A stretch of 64,000 nt of DNA. Source: Balanoglossus misakiensis (taxonomy: Eukaryota; Hemichordata). The DNA lies in assembly GCA_040954595.2 (NCBI GenBank), contig CM082580.2:434001-498000 (forward strand), written 5' to 3'. The translations under genes and the position numbers were made by a program. Below the pieces are notes generated by a model. That model did not search any database and was not told the DNA's origin. It saw nothing but the letters and a program-made list of their open reading frames with translations. Below are positions 48,507-60,100 of the stretch, one piece after another (position 1 is the first letter of the stretch; each line of letters opens with the position of its first letter).

Positions 48507-48857
48507 TTGTCAGATTGCTTTGAACTTTGACAGGAATGTTCCTTGTAGTGATTTAAGTAAGATGGTGTACAATTATAGTGATTTTTGCATATTTGTGTTT
48601 TTGCCACTTTTGAACAAATGTAGTTTTGTTTAACCCCCATCTTACCCTATCCATATTCAAATAAATATGAAAAGAAATTTCTCACAGATATTATTTACTT
48701 TGATAATACTATCATTTGTGCAACAACTAATCAATCAAACAGTCAATAATCATAAATTGGGAGTTCAAAAATATCTATAAGGGAGATTTAAAACCCCGTT
48801 AGCAACAACTGTTTGCCATGTTTTCAGTATTAATGTTTTGTGTAGCTTCTGCAGTTT

Positions 48858-49480
48858 TTAGGTCCCATATGGTATGTACCATGGGCCTTATGGAATCAGT
48901 TGTGTCTGTATTTATGTATGGATGTACTGTATTTTCGCGAGTTAAATTTTTCGCGATATCGAGAGAGGCCACTGTTTCGCGAGTATTAATTTTCGCGTTC
49001 TCTTATTTCATTCACTGCATCGTTATCTTCAAAAACAATTTACGCGACTTTTTATTTTCACGTTATTTTGGCTCTCGCGTATTTGGCGAAAATTAATTGC
49101 TCGCGAAAATAAAGTGTTTTACAGTATGTCTGTCTGTTTGTATGGATGTATGTCTGTATGTCCGTCCACATCTAAAACTTGAAAACCGTTGTGCATATCA
49201 CCTCGATATTTGGTGTGCAGATGCAGGCTGGGCTGTAGATTGGAGTTTGTTAACATGAAAATGTCATTACCAAATATATGCAAATTAGCTGGAAAATGTG
49301 AAATTGGTCAAAACTCGCAAAATTCAACAACTGCTGGTCAGATTGATTTGGAAATTGGTATGCAAGTACCTTATGCCTACCTCATACAGTCCTGTATGTT
49401 TTGAGCTAATTTTGATTTTCTATTTTTGATGCATTTGTTTGTATTTTTCAACATTATTGGTAAAAAATCTTCATATGAAT
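48858..49480 (+). repeat. GGTCCCATTTGG family unit carrying a TA-type MITE
   Basis: The family landmarks at 48858-48924 and 49127-49480 are continuous except for the MITE at 48925-49126. Confidence 0.65.
48925..49126. mobile_element. TA-flanked MITE with TTTTCGCGAG ends
   Basis: The left end is TACTGTATTTTCGCGAG. The right end as complement is TACTGTAAAACACTTTATTT then TCGCGAG; the left arm lacks about 10 bp present on the right. TA on both sides fits a Tc1/mariner-type target. The body repeats TTTTCGCG motifs and has no coding capacity. Confidence 0.8.
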
Positions 49481-50810
49481 CTAAAATTACCGTCGAATCA
49501 TCCAGTGTGAGTTAGCACTGTAATTAGCAAAAGTTATAAATCCACAGTTACCCAGCAAATTTGATATAATGCTTCACATAGGTATTGGTTTTGAACATCC
49601 TTCAGAAAGGGTATGAATATTTTAAAATTTTTACTGTTGCAACCCAGACTAGTTTATTTCTGAATAAACAGAGAAATGACAACCGGATAGATTATTCTTC
49701 TGTACTAAAGACATATGCAGACACAAGAAATAGTCTGAACATTTTCAGTACATTACTAAAACAGTGTAGGTACATTGTACTATAAACTGAGGAAGATTAG
49801 TGACTATTGTTTGCCAAAAATGGTCCCAAGTCATTTCTCAAGCATAGCAGAATAGTAGCTTTGAGTAGCAAAGTGTGATGATTTAAAATGTAAAAAGACA
49901 ACACCAATCTCTAGCTCTGCTCTCAGCACTGCAAAAGTTATCTGACAGGTAGATAGATGTTCAGTCATCCTATGTCTGTCAACATTTTTCTTTTCTGAAA
50001 TCACTGGCGCAAGTGCTTTTAAAATTGGTGTGCAGGTTTCTTGGGGTGGCGAAGTAATGTGTGTTCAAATTGTGTTGAATTCTGCATATTTGTAGTTTGG
50101 AACAAGTTTTTTGCTGTTTTTGGAAGAAAAAAGCTAAGCTCGTAGATTACTTTGACTATGCAGGTTTCTAGGTATGACACAAGTTGTTTCTTCAAAATAT
50201 GGTGAAATTTGCATATTTGGGGGGAAATTTTCTCTGAAATTTAGTATTGATCTCCCTGAGGTATGTGACATAATCTGTAATTTTGTATTTTGGAGACAGT
50301 TGCCTTTTTGTACAAACAAAAAATCTTGTCAGAATATGCATGTCTGATTGCCACAGGGGTGATCTACTTTTATTTACATTATAACCGAATCTGTAAAGTT
50401 TTCATAATGATCTTTAAAATAGGTACGTCTAATTGTTTTGATCTTTGGTATGAATTGTCCCTTGGTGATCTTAGTCAATGCTTTTGAAATTCCGCTGAAT
50501 ATTGCATTATTATTTTGTCTGAGTCTGAAGAGTAGTCATCATCTCTGAAACCCCTTGACCTAAGTCAGGTGTCAAATAGTACAATTTGCAGATTTGTTGC
50601 ATTGGAGATATTGTTGCAGTTTTTGAAATTCAAGATGGCTGCCAATGTCTGTGTTAACTCTATGGAAAAACATTTATGTAAATACTTTTCTGAAAACAAG
50701 GCGGTGAACATCACATTTTTGTTTACAAACAGTAATAGAAATAGCTATCATTGTTTCTGAAAATCCTAACTTGTAGGATTCTTTTTCAATCTCTGGCATC
50801 AGCAGAGACA
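49480..50810. other. Diverged intron-like repeats, no gene
   Basis: Fragments of the GGTCCCATTTGG family are recognisable at 49980-50560 (for example GGTGATCT, TTTGCATATTTG). No exon or element ends are visible. Confidence 0.45.
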
Positions 50811-50815
50811 ATTAA

Positions 50816-51548
50816 GGTGGCATTGCATGAAAAGTTGTGATTTTTGCCAAATTTTACTTTTTTACATAAATCGGTAGGCCTAATACTCACCCACATCCTG
50901 ACTAATACGTCTTGGCGGAAATGGTGCACAATCACCCCCAAATAGCACTTTTCTGAATGAGTTCACAGCTTAACAAATAGGTGTCAACAATGCAAATGGC
51001 CGTTTTTCTCGGTTTGCATTTTCGCTGCTTTTGACAACTTCGGACTAAAATAGCTTCGCCCTGCATTGGCCGAATTTGCTCAAATTTTGACAGGGAATTG
51101 TGTATGACCCATCCAACAAAACGCTAGTTTTGTATGTCGATAAAGTGTCCCTGGCGGGAATAAACTCTGATTCAATACAACTCACCGTGAATTTGATCAA
51201 ATTTTCAGAAAATCTAACTTTCAAACGCTGTTACTCCTCAATGGAAGCAGATAACGCAAAACAAAATTAGCGTTTTTTTGCACGTGTACTTTAGTTTCGA
51301 ATGACATATTAAGATGCATGATGCATGGTCAACTTTTTTACCTATTTTAAATTTCATGACATAATATCAAAAAATGGGTTTTTTCGCCCAAAATCGCCAC
51401 CATTTCCGGGGATCAATAATATTTGCAACTCAAACAAAAGTTCAAAATCTCAGCTTCCAGAATATATATGGTTTATGGGGGTTTAAACTTTGTCTTTGAT
51501 GAGAAATAGGCCTCTGAAAAAGTCTCGACGGTTTCATGCAGTGCCACC
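50816..51548. mobile_element. TTAA-flanked MITE (family M3), 733 bp
   Basis: TTAA flanks lie at 50812-50815 and 51549-51552. Terminal inverted repeats are GGTGGCATTGCATGAAA on the left and, as complement, GGTGGCACTGCATGAAA on the right. No transposase frame. This is the third distinct TTAA family in the window. Confidence 0.88.
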
Positions 51549-51599
51549 TTAAACAACTCTATAAAAAGTCTTATTGCTTAGTACTGGCACGAGGTGGTA

Positions 51600-53380
51600 A
51601 AAAGATGTGCAGCTTTTGACTTATTACAGGCTTACACTTTGTTAGTAATATGAGTCCCTATTGGTATTGTGCTGGGTTTTTAGGAGCTTGGGCCCCATTC
51701 CCTGGATATTTTTTACACCTTGCTCTGAAAACCTGCCACACCTATGCTTCTTGAATTTGTCACAGTTGTCCTTGCCAATGAGTGTGCACCTTGAAATTCA
51801 AATCAGTCATTTGACCTGGCAGCCATATTCAGTTGAAATTGTTAAATAAATGCAAATTAGCTGGGAAAATTTGAAATTGGTCAAAACCACTGGTCAGATT
51901 GATTTGACAATTGGTATGCAAGTACCTTATGTCAACCACATACAGTCCTGTATTTTGAATAGTTTGAATGTTCTATTTTTATGCATTTTTTGCCTTTTTC
52001 CTCATTTTTGGTAAAACATCTACTTTTCTAAAATTGATGAGACGACTTCTTTGAAATTTAGTATGAAGCTTCATATAGGTGATATGAGTTAGCATACTTT
52101 TGTTAAAATGTTGCAAAATTTGCATATTCATAATTTTGGAGCAATTTCGGCCGTTTTTGAATTTTTTTTTTAAACCGGTTGTTACATTGCTTTGAAATTT
52201 GTTAGTCATATTAGGGGTAGCCCAAGTAAGATTTGCATGTATGTTTTTCAAATCAACTTGATGAATTGAATAGTATATTTTTGGGATGATTTTTGCCATT
52301 TTTGGTCAAAACTCTTCTCAGAACCCCCCACAGTACGTGAAATATCCCATGAATCACTCTGGTTTGTACAACCAGAGATTACTCGGTCAAACCAGGCAAA
52401 GTTCACATGTGTAGAGAAAATTGTAGACCACTAATACAAATTTTGAGAGCATGCTTTAAAGGCGAATCTTATTGTCAATTACCATTTCAAATGATAAACA
52501 AAATCATGCATTATTGAAAGAGGAGATACAAATTTTATAAAATAAGCAATTGCATAGCCAGCCGATACAAAAAAGTTTGAAGTAAAACAGGGACACTTGA
52601 AACACTTGTTTAATCAAACAAAACAATATTGATTTTTTTCTATAGACAGAACAATGGAAATTTACATGTTGACTTTCAACAGAGACTGGCCACCTCAGTT
52701 AGTCATTGCTTCTTTCCTCCTAAGTGTGACATTTGACGTACATGAATGAATACTTTGATTTCTATGGCTTTTAAATCTTGATTTTGAAATTTTCACTCTA
52801 ATTCCTCAACATACTTTTTCTAGATAAATCTTAATACAGTTATATGTACTTCATATCATTGTTAGTATCTAAAACAGAAAGTAATTAAATGGACAATCTC
52901 GATGATACAAATCATGGAGAGTTGTGGGTAAAATATCGTACTGTGCCCCCTTTACCCCCACTGCTTTGAAATTTGATTTGAAGGTTTCAGGGTTTGTTCT
53001 CATGATAATTTACAGATTGATTTGACAATTGGTATGCAAGTACCTTATGTCAACCACATACAATCCTGTATTTTTTTAACTAATAGTTTGAATGTTCTAT
53101 TTTATGCATTTTTTGCCTTTTTCCTCATTTGTGGTAAAAAAAATTTAGTATGAAGCTTCATGTAGGTGATATGAGTTACAATACTTTTGTTGAAATGTTG
53201 CAAAATTTGCATATTGATAATTTTGGAGCAATTTCAGCCTTGTTTAATTAATTTTTTTTCTCTAAAACCGCTTGTTCCATTGCTTTAAAATTTGTTAGTC
53301 ATGTTAGGGGTAGCTCAAGTAAGATTTGCATGTATGTTTTTCAAATCAACTTGATGAATTGAATAGTATATTTTTGGGGG
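51600..53380 (+). repeat. GGTCCCATTTGG family 3' halves, two related copies
   Basis: AATTGGTATGCAAGTACCTTATGTCAACCACATACA, given here only as the landmark pair GGTATGCAAGTACCTTATG and CAACCACATACA, occurs near 51915 and 53030. Both are followed by TGAAGCTTCAT-TAGGTGATATGAG, CAAAATTTGCATAT and TTGATGAATTGAATAGTAT. Between them (52320-52970) nothing is recognised. Confidence 0.65.
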
Positions 53381-53700
53381 ATCAAATCAAATCAAATCAA
53401 AACAAACATTTATAAAGCGCCAGAATCAATAACAATGTTATTTCCAAAGGCGCTGAAAGTATAACATCAGTGTTCGTAGGCTTTGACAAATAGAAATGTC
53501 TTGAGTTTTTGTTTGAAAATGTTGAGACTAGAAGCCTGTTGAATGTCAGATGGCAGAGATTCCAAAGTTGTGGCGCGACAAGGGAAAAGGCACATCCACC
53601 ATATGTTTTGAGTCTGTACTTTGGTACACACAACTGGTTCCTTGAGCTGGAGCGCAGAGCCCGACTAGGCTTATATGATTTTTGATTTGATTTGGTTTCA
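53381..53700 (-). pseudogene. LINE 3: CR1/L2-type 3' end fragment
   Basis: On the minus strand a short frame (53714-53397) contains PSRALRSSSRNQLCVPKYRL, KTYGGCAFSLVAPQLWN and a decayed end, homologous to the last about 80 residues of LINE 2. After it comes ATCAAATCAAATCAAATCAA on the plus strand, the 3' tail of the element as inserted. The 5' part is absent. Right flank TTTGATTTGATTTGG may be target or tail sequence. Confidence 0.85.
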
Positions 53701-53944
53701 GGGTGATTTCTCATGATGATTTACAAAACCTATGACTGATTACTTTGAAATTTGAGTAGGAAGTTAATTGGATGTGTTTGTTTAGATAATGGAATCAAAT
53801 AAAGTTATTCATTCTTCACCTTCATTCTTCACCTCATTTCATTTATTGGCTGGTTTGTCTATTGTATCAGGGAAGAGTACTTGCCATCCCACCCCACCGA
53901 TGCAAACTTTGAGTGGCAAAAGTAAAATTTGTCGTAACATTGAG

Positions 53945-54340
53945 TTAATTTGCTTTTGGGCTCACTAAAATGCAACTTTGAGCTCTGTATTTGTACAAAA
54001 TTTTCATTAATTGGCTGGTTTGTCTATTGTACCAGGCCAGCATACATAAGATCAAGATGTTTTCGGGGCTGGGGGGGGCATCATATTTTATTGCCTCTCT
54101 ATGTGTGTGTCTGTCTGTCTGTACTCCTGTGTAGACTTTTTCTAGTGTAATCACTAAATGAGACCACAGTGTCCTTGACGCTATTTTTTGCGATTTTCAA
54201 TGACCCTGGGGTAACCTTTGACCAGCTTTCATATATCTTGGTATTCACAGCAGAATACAGCCTTGGCATACCCTGGTAACCATGGGAACCGTTTGGGCCC
54301 AACCAATGGTGCTGGCAGCGTTAATTTTTAAATGATTTCT
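53945..54340 (+). repeat. Diverged repeat ending GGGCCCAACCAATGGTGCTGG
   Basis: The stretch with TGACCCTGGGGTAACCTTTGACC, split here as TGACCCTGGGGTAAC and CTTTGACC, then CAGCAGAATACAGCC and TTGGGCCCAACCAATGGTGC, resembles the end of the tandem repeat at 22150-22330 (GAGCAAATACAGCC, TTGGGCCCATTCAATGCTGC). A short (TGTC)n run is at 54105. Confidence 0.5.
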
Positions 54341-54418
54341 TCTTGTCGTTTTCTTTATCAATATGATGACTTGACCTAATCAGATTATTAAAATAATTTC
54401 ATTCTTTTTTTACATTAG

Positions 54419-54491
54419 GTTCTTTGGTAACACTGCTGCTGGAGGGAGTGTAATATTTGTAACGACGTCGCCACCTAATACTGTACTGGAG
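54419..54491 (+). CDS. Exon-like island C (73 bp), unknown protein
   Basis: The acceptor CTTTTTTTACATTAG and donor CTGGAG|GTATGA bound 73 bp. The open frame after the first base reads FFGNTAAGGSVIFVTTSPPN then TVLE. It has the same length and same entry phase as island B. The polypyrimidine acceptor context and first bases (GTTC-TTGGTA) are shared with island D. The 3' part has been amplified into the minisatellite that follows. Confidence 0.45.
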
Positions 54492-55170
54492 GTATGAACT
54501 TAAACTTGTAACGACGCCGCCACCTAATACTGTACTGGAGAGATGAAGTTAATACTTGTAACGACGCCGCCACCTAATACTGTACTGGAGAGATGAACTT
54601 AATACTTGTAACGACGCCGCCACCTAATACTGTACTGGAGAGATGAAGTTAATACTTGTAACGACGCCGCCACCTAATACTGTACTGGAGAGATGAAGTT
54701 AATACTTGTAACGACGCCGCCACCTAATACTGTACTGGAGAGATGAAGTTAATACTTGTAACGACGCCGCCACCTAATACTGTACTGGAGAGATGAAGTT
54801 AATACTTGTAACGACGCCGCCACCTAATACTGTACTGGAGAGATGAAGTTAATACTTGTAACGACGCCGCCACCTAATACTGTACTGGAGAGATGAAGTT
54901 AATACTTGTAACGACGCCGCCACCTAATACTGTACTGGAGGGATGAACTTAAACTTGTAACGACGCCGCCACCTAATACTGTACTGGAGAGATGAAGTTA
55001 ATACTTGTAACGACGCCGCCACCTAATACTGTACTGGAGAGATGAAGTTAATACTTGTAACGCCGCCGCCACCTAATACTGTACTGGAGAGATGAACTTA
55101 ATACTTGTAACGACGCCGCCACCTTATACTGTACTGGAGGGATGAACTTAAACCTGTAACGACGCCAGAT
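54455..55170 (+). repeat. 50-bp minisatellite derived from the exon C / donor boundary
   Basis: About 14 copies of a unit running CTTGTAACGACGCCGCCACC, TAATACTGTACTGGAG and AGATGAAGTTAATA repeat every 50 bp. The first copy is the end of island C and has GTATGA after CTGGAG. All later copies have AGATGA or GGATGA, so only the first keeps a GT donor. Single-base variants are scattered; the last copies are degenerate. Confidence 0.95.
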
Positions 55171-55255
55171 GATGCTCCTGTGACCAGAGGGATGAACGAC
55201 GCCATGATTTGTTGATCTGATCTAATAAATAATATTCATTCTTTTTTTTCAATAG

Positions 55256-55353
55256 GTTCATTGGTATTATCATCGCCGGAGGGAGTCTAATCAATATCTA
55301 CAACAACGCCGCACCAGATAACAATATCAAAACCAGAGGGATGCTGTCAATAG
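55256..55353 (+). CDS. Exon-like island D (up to 98 bp)
   Basis: Acceptor CTTTTTTTTCAATAG then GTTCATTGGTATTATCATCG. The frame after the first base reads FIGIIIAGGSLINIYNNAAP and stays open to a GT at 55354. The start and AGGS block match island C; its CAACGCCGCACCAGA...CCAGAGGGATG tail matches the minisatellite edge at 55160-55200. The true 3' border is uncertain. Confidence 0.4.
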
Positions 55354-55530
55354 GTTAGGCTAATAAAAATGGTTTAATCTGAGGGAATGGTAAATGGTTG
55401 ATGTATGAATATGTTAGGGTAATAAAAAATGGTATAATCTAACGGAATGGTGAAGGGTTGGTGTATAAACAGGTTAGGCTAATAAAAATGGTATAATCTA
55501 ATGAAATGGTGAAGGGTTGGTGTATGATGA
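55352..55530 (+). repeat. ~60-bp tandem repeat, three copies
   Basis: GGTTAGGCTAATAAAAATGG, TATAATCT, GGAATGGT and GGGTTGGTGTATAA recur three times with a few changes. Confidence 0.85.
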
Positions 55531-55915
55531 CTAATAAGACATTGTGCACAAGGGTACTATAATAAAACTGTCTGCAAGGGTATAATATTATGGTTTCAAG
55601 GGTATGATAAGTAATTAAAATACTATAAAAACATGAGTAATGCCACGTGGTAAATAAAAACTGTACATGTACAGAGGGTAAATACCGGTATAATATATAA
55701 AGATGTTAACATCAATGGTGTAATAATAAAAAAAATGGGTAACACATGGTTTTGGTGGTATAATAATAATAAAATGGTATTAACTTGATGGTATAAACAT
55801 TATGGGATGTGTATAAACGGTGTTAATATTACAAAGGTATAATGATTAGTTGGGGTGTAATAATAAGAAATTTAAAATCATTGGGTAATTTATTAGTGTC
55901 AGGTTGGGTAAAATA
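55530..55915 (+). repeat. Low-complexity GGTATAATA-rich stretch
   Basis: AT-rich sequence with many variants of GGTATAATAATAA and GGGTA, probably a decayed continuation of the repeat before it. Confidence 0.6.
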
Positions 55916-55942
55916 ATTGTTGCTATGCATTCGTGTAATAAT

Positions 55943-56145
55943 TGTCTGCGGATTTTTTGCAGCGTTACCCGCGTTCGCGTTCTTCATTGCAGGTCGCTCG
56001 TCATGTAATGGAATTTCGCCGTGTGCCCGTTTGATTCGCCGATGGATTTTTTACAACGTTACCCGCGTTCGCGTTCTTCATCGCAGTTGGATCGTCGTGT
56101 AATGGAATTTCGCCGTGTGCCCGTTTGATTCGCCGATGGATTTTT
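55943..56145 (+). repeat. CpG-rich tandem duplication, ~94-bp unit
   Basis: GCGGATTTTTTGCAGCGTTA, CCCGCGTTCGCGTTCTTC, GTCGTGTAATGGAATTTCGC and CGTGTGCCCGTTTGATTCGC are present twice, and a third partial unit starts at about 56138. CpG density is far higher than in the flanks. Confidence 0.88.
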
Positions 56146-56574
56146 TGCTTTCGTCATCGTAATTCCCGCATCAACACGAATCCTCAATCTCGCGTAACAA
56201 CAATACATCAAAATGTACACAGAAAAATAGGAGTCGGCAAGACAATTCTGGTTAGTTTGAGCCCCAACCTTTTAAAATTCACAACGGGGGAGGGGGCAGT
56301 TTTTCCTCATTTTATATTTGGCTCGAGGTTTTTAACTGTCCCCAGGCGCGTAAAGTTAGTTAGTTTATCACACAGTATGTAATTATCTTGCTTGATTTAA
56401 AAAAACACTAAAATTGTATGGGGGAGCTTCTTGCGATTTGCACTTAAGAAACTGATGGTTTGTACCCATAGATAATATTTAGTATTAAGCACATAATTGC
56501 CTGGAAATAAAAATTAACTCAAGGGTAGAATGCAACAGTTAATTTTGTGCAATATCAACAGGAGCTATTTTGGC

Positions 56575-56690
56575 ACATTATTTCAGTTTGATAAACACTG
56601 TTTTTGCTCATTGTTTCATTTCGACCACATTATTTCAGTTTGATAAACACTGTTTTTGCTTATTGTTTCATTTCAACCACTTTTGTCACC
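56575..56690 (+). repeat. 52-bp tandem duplication
   Basis: ACATTATTTCAGTTTGATAA, ACACTGTTTTTGCT and ATTGTTTCATTTC occur twice with two differences. Confidence 0.85.
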
Positions 56691-56814
56691 TTGTTTTAAA
56701 TTGAATGCAAGCATTGTTTCTGTTTGACCACTACTTGGGGTAATTGTTCCAAATTGGTATGCAAGATATTTTACATCAGCAGTTAGCCATCTAGCCACAC
56801 TTTAGCTGCACAGC

Positions 56815-56943
56815 ATATGAAAAATAATGAAATTCATGCAAAAAGCAAAAAAGTATTATGGGTATAATGCCATTGCAGCATTGGCGGTTCGACTCCGTCG
56901 ATACTTACTTTGAAGCATAAGTCTTCATTATTTTTCATATGTA
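56815..56943. repeat. Hairpin enclosing a tRNA-like fold
   Basis: CATATGAAAAATAATGA (56815-56831) pairs exactly with TCATTATTTTTCATATG (56927-56943). The enclosed segment contains the tRNA-like structure at 56851-56906. Confidence 0.75.
56851..56906 (+). ncRNA. D-arm-less tRNA-like structure (56 nt)
   Basis: A 7-bp acceptor stem (AAGTATT with GATACTT, one G-T), a 5-bp stem with 7-base loop in the anticodon position (AATGC-CATTGCA-GCATT) and a 5-bp stem with canonical T loop (GGCGG-TTCGACT-CCGTC) are all present. In place of the D arm there are 8 bases, and there is no variable loop. Loop position 33 is A, not T. The GGTTCGACTCC block is a good pol III B box but no A box is seen. More likely a tRNA- or SINE-derived relic, or chance in a MITE, than a working tRNA. 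Confidence 0.35.
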
Positions 56944-57180
56944 ATAAATAAAACTCTTCCAAATTCATATCTTTGTTTTAAGTTTGTGCTTTTGCTTCAG
57001 TTAGGGGGCCCACATTTACCAAACCTGTCTTGCCATCTTTTCACATTTCTTCAAATATGCAGTGCCAGCGGTAGGCAGTATTTGATCAAATTGACCCACA
57101 AATCACTCAAAATTAATAGGCAGGATACTGTCCACTCTGGCCTGGTTACTGTCTGGCCTGCTTAATGTTGACGCAAAGGT

Positions 57181-60100
57181 TGACCCCACCAAACACTCAA
57201 AATTAATGGGCAGCACACTGTCCACTACGGCCTGGTTACTGTGTGCTCTGGTTAATGTTGACGCAAAGGTTGACCCCACCAAACACTCAAAATTAATGGG
57301 CAGAACACTGTCCACTATGGCCTGGTTACTGTGTGCTCTGGTTAATGTTGACGCAAAGGTTGACCCCACCAAACACTCAAAATTAATGGGCAGAACACTG
57401 TCCACTACGGCCTGGTTATTGTGTGCTCTGGTTAATGTTGACGCAAAGGTTGACCCCACCAAACACTCAAAATTAATGGGCAGAACACTGTCCACTACGG
57501 CCTGGTTATTGTGTGCTCTGGTTAATGTTGACGCAAAGGTTGACGCCACCAAACACTCAAAATCAATGGGCAGCATACTGTCCACTATGGCCTGGTTACT
57601 GTGTGCTCTGGTTAATGTTGACGCAAAGGTTGACCCCACCAAACACTCAAAATTAATGGGCAGAACACTGTCCACTACGGCCTGGTTACTGTGTGCTCTG
57701 GTTAATGTTGACGCAAAGGTTGACCCCACCAAACACTCAAAATTAATGGGCAGGATACTGGCCACTCTGGCCTAGTTAATGTTGACGCAAAGGTTGACCC
57801 CCACCAAACACTCAAAATTAATGGGCACGATACTGGCCACTCTGGCCTAGTTAATGTTGACGCAAAGGTTGACCCCACCAAACACTCAAAATTAATGGGC
57901 AGCACACTGTCCACTACGGCCTGGTTACTGTGTGCTCTGGTTAATGTTGACGCAAAGGTTGACCCCACCAAACACTCAAAATTAATGGGCAGAACACTGT
58001 CCACTATGGCCTGGTTACTGTGTGCTCTGGTTAATGTTGACGCAAAGGTTGACCCCACCAAACACTCAAAATCAATGGGCAGCATACTGTCCACTATGGC
58101 CTGGTTACTGTGTGCTCTGGTTAATGTTGACGCAAAGGTTGACCCCACCAAACACTCAAAATTAATGGGCAGAACACTGTCCACTACGGCCTGGTTACTG
58201 TGTGCTCTGGTTAATGTTGACGCAAAGGTTGACCCCACCAAACACTCAAAATTAATGGGCAGAACACTGTCCACTACGGCCTGGTTACTGTGTGCTCTGG
58301 TTAATGTTGACGCAAAGGTTGACCCCACCAAACACTCAAAATTAATGGGCAGAACACTGTCCACTATGGCCTGGTTACTGTGTGCTCTGGTTAATGTTGA
58401 CGCAAAGGTTGACCCCACCAAACACTCAAAATTAATGGGCAGAACACTGTCCACTACGGCCTGGTTACTGTGTGCTCTGGTTAATGTTGACGCAAAGGTT
58501 GACCCCACCAAACACTCAAAATTAATGGGCAGAACACTGTCCACTACGGCCTGGTTACTGTGTGCCCTGGTTAATGTTGACGCAAAGGTTGACCCCACCA
58601 AACACTCAAAATTAATGGGCAGAACACTGTCCACTATGGCCTGGTTACTGTGTGCTCTGGTTAATGTTGACGCAAAGGTTGACCCCACCAAACACTCAAA
58701 ATTAATGGGCAGCACACTGTCCACTAAGGCCTGGTTACTGTGTGCTCTGGTTAATGTTGACGCAAAGGTTGACCCCACCAAACACTCAAAATTAATGGGC
58801 AGAACACTGTCCACTACGGCCTGGTTACTGTGTGCTCTGGTTAATGTTGACGCAAAGGTTGACCCCCACCAAACACTCAAAATTAATGGGCACGATACTG
58901 GCCACTCTGGCCTAGTTAATGTTGACGCAAAGGTTGACCCCACCAAACACTCAAAATCAATGGGCAGCATACTGTCCACTATGGCCTGGTTACTGTGTGC
59001 TCTGGTTAATGTTGACGCAAAGGTTGACCCCACCAAACACTCAAAATTAATGGGCAGCACACTGTCCACTACGGCCTGGTTACTGTGTGCTCTGGTTAAT
59101 GTTGATGCAAAGGTTGACCCCACCAAACACTCAAAATTAATGGGCAGAACACTGTCCACTATGGCCTGGTTACTGTGTGCTCTGGTTAATGTTGATGCAA
59201 AGGTTGACCCCACCAAACACTCAAAATTAATGGGCAGGATACTGGCCACTCTGGCCTAGTTAATGTTGACGCAAAGGTTGACCCCCACCAAACACTCAAA
59301 ATTAATGGGCACGATACTGGCCACTCTGGCCTAGTTAATGTTGACGCAAAGGTTGACCCCACCAAACACTCAAAATTAATGGGCAGCACACTGTCCACTA
59401 CGGCCTGGTTACTGTGTGCTCTGGTTAATGTTGACGCAAAGGTTGACCCCACCAAACACTCAAAATTAATGGGCAGAACACTGTCCACTATGGCCTGGTT
59501 ACTGTGTGCTCTGGTTAATGTTGACGCAAAGGTTGACCCCACCAAACACTCAAAATTAATGGGCAGAACACTGTCCACTACGGCCTGGTTATTGTGTGCT
59601 CTGGTTAATGTTGACGCAAAGGTTGACGCCACCAAACACTCAAAATCAATGGGCAGCATACTGTCCACTATGGCCTGGTTACTGTGTGCTCTGGTTAATG
59701 TTGACGCAAAGGTTGACCCCACCAAACACTCAAAATTAATGGGCAGAACACTGTCCACTACGGCCTGGTTACTGTGTGCTCTGGTTAATGTTGACGCAAA
59801 GGTTGACCCCACCAAACACTCAAAATTAATGGGCAGAACACTGTCCACTACGGCCTGGTTACTGTGTGCTCTGGTTAATGTTGATGCAAAGGTTGACCCC
59901 ACCAAACACTCAAAATTAATGGGCAGGATACTGGCCACTCTGGCCTAGTTAATGTTGACGCAAAGGTTGACCCCCACCAAACACTCAAAATTAATGGGCA
60001 CGATACTGGCCACTCTGGCCTAGTTAATGTTGACGCAAAGGTTGACCCCACCAAACACTCAAAATTAATGGGCAGCACACTGTCCACTACGGCCTGGTTA

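Larger units (their letters stand above)
43063..48640. repeat. Segmental duplication, copy 2
   Basis: Repeats copy 1 (36576-40490) in direct orientation. Relative to copy 1 it gained the Harbinger MITE (44860-45643), about 620 bp at 43622-44245 and about 1 kb at 47477-48506. It lacks the M1 MITE and 37815-38045. Confidence 0.88.

Noticed and set aside
54455-55170. Regular 50-bp repeats that resemble a CRISPR array at first glance
   Set aside because: The whole unit repeats with no variable spacers, no cas genes are present, and the genome is eukaryotic.
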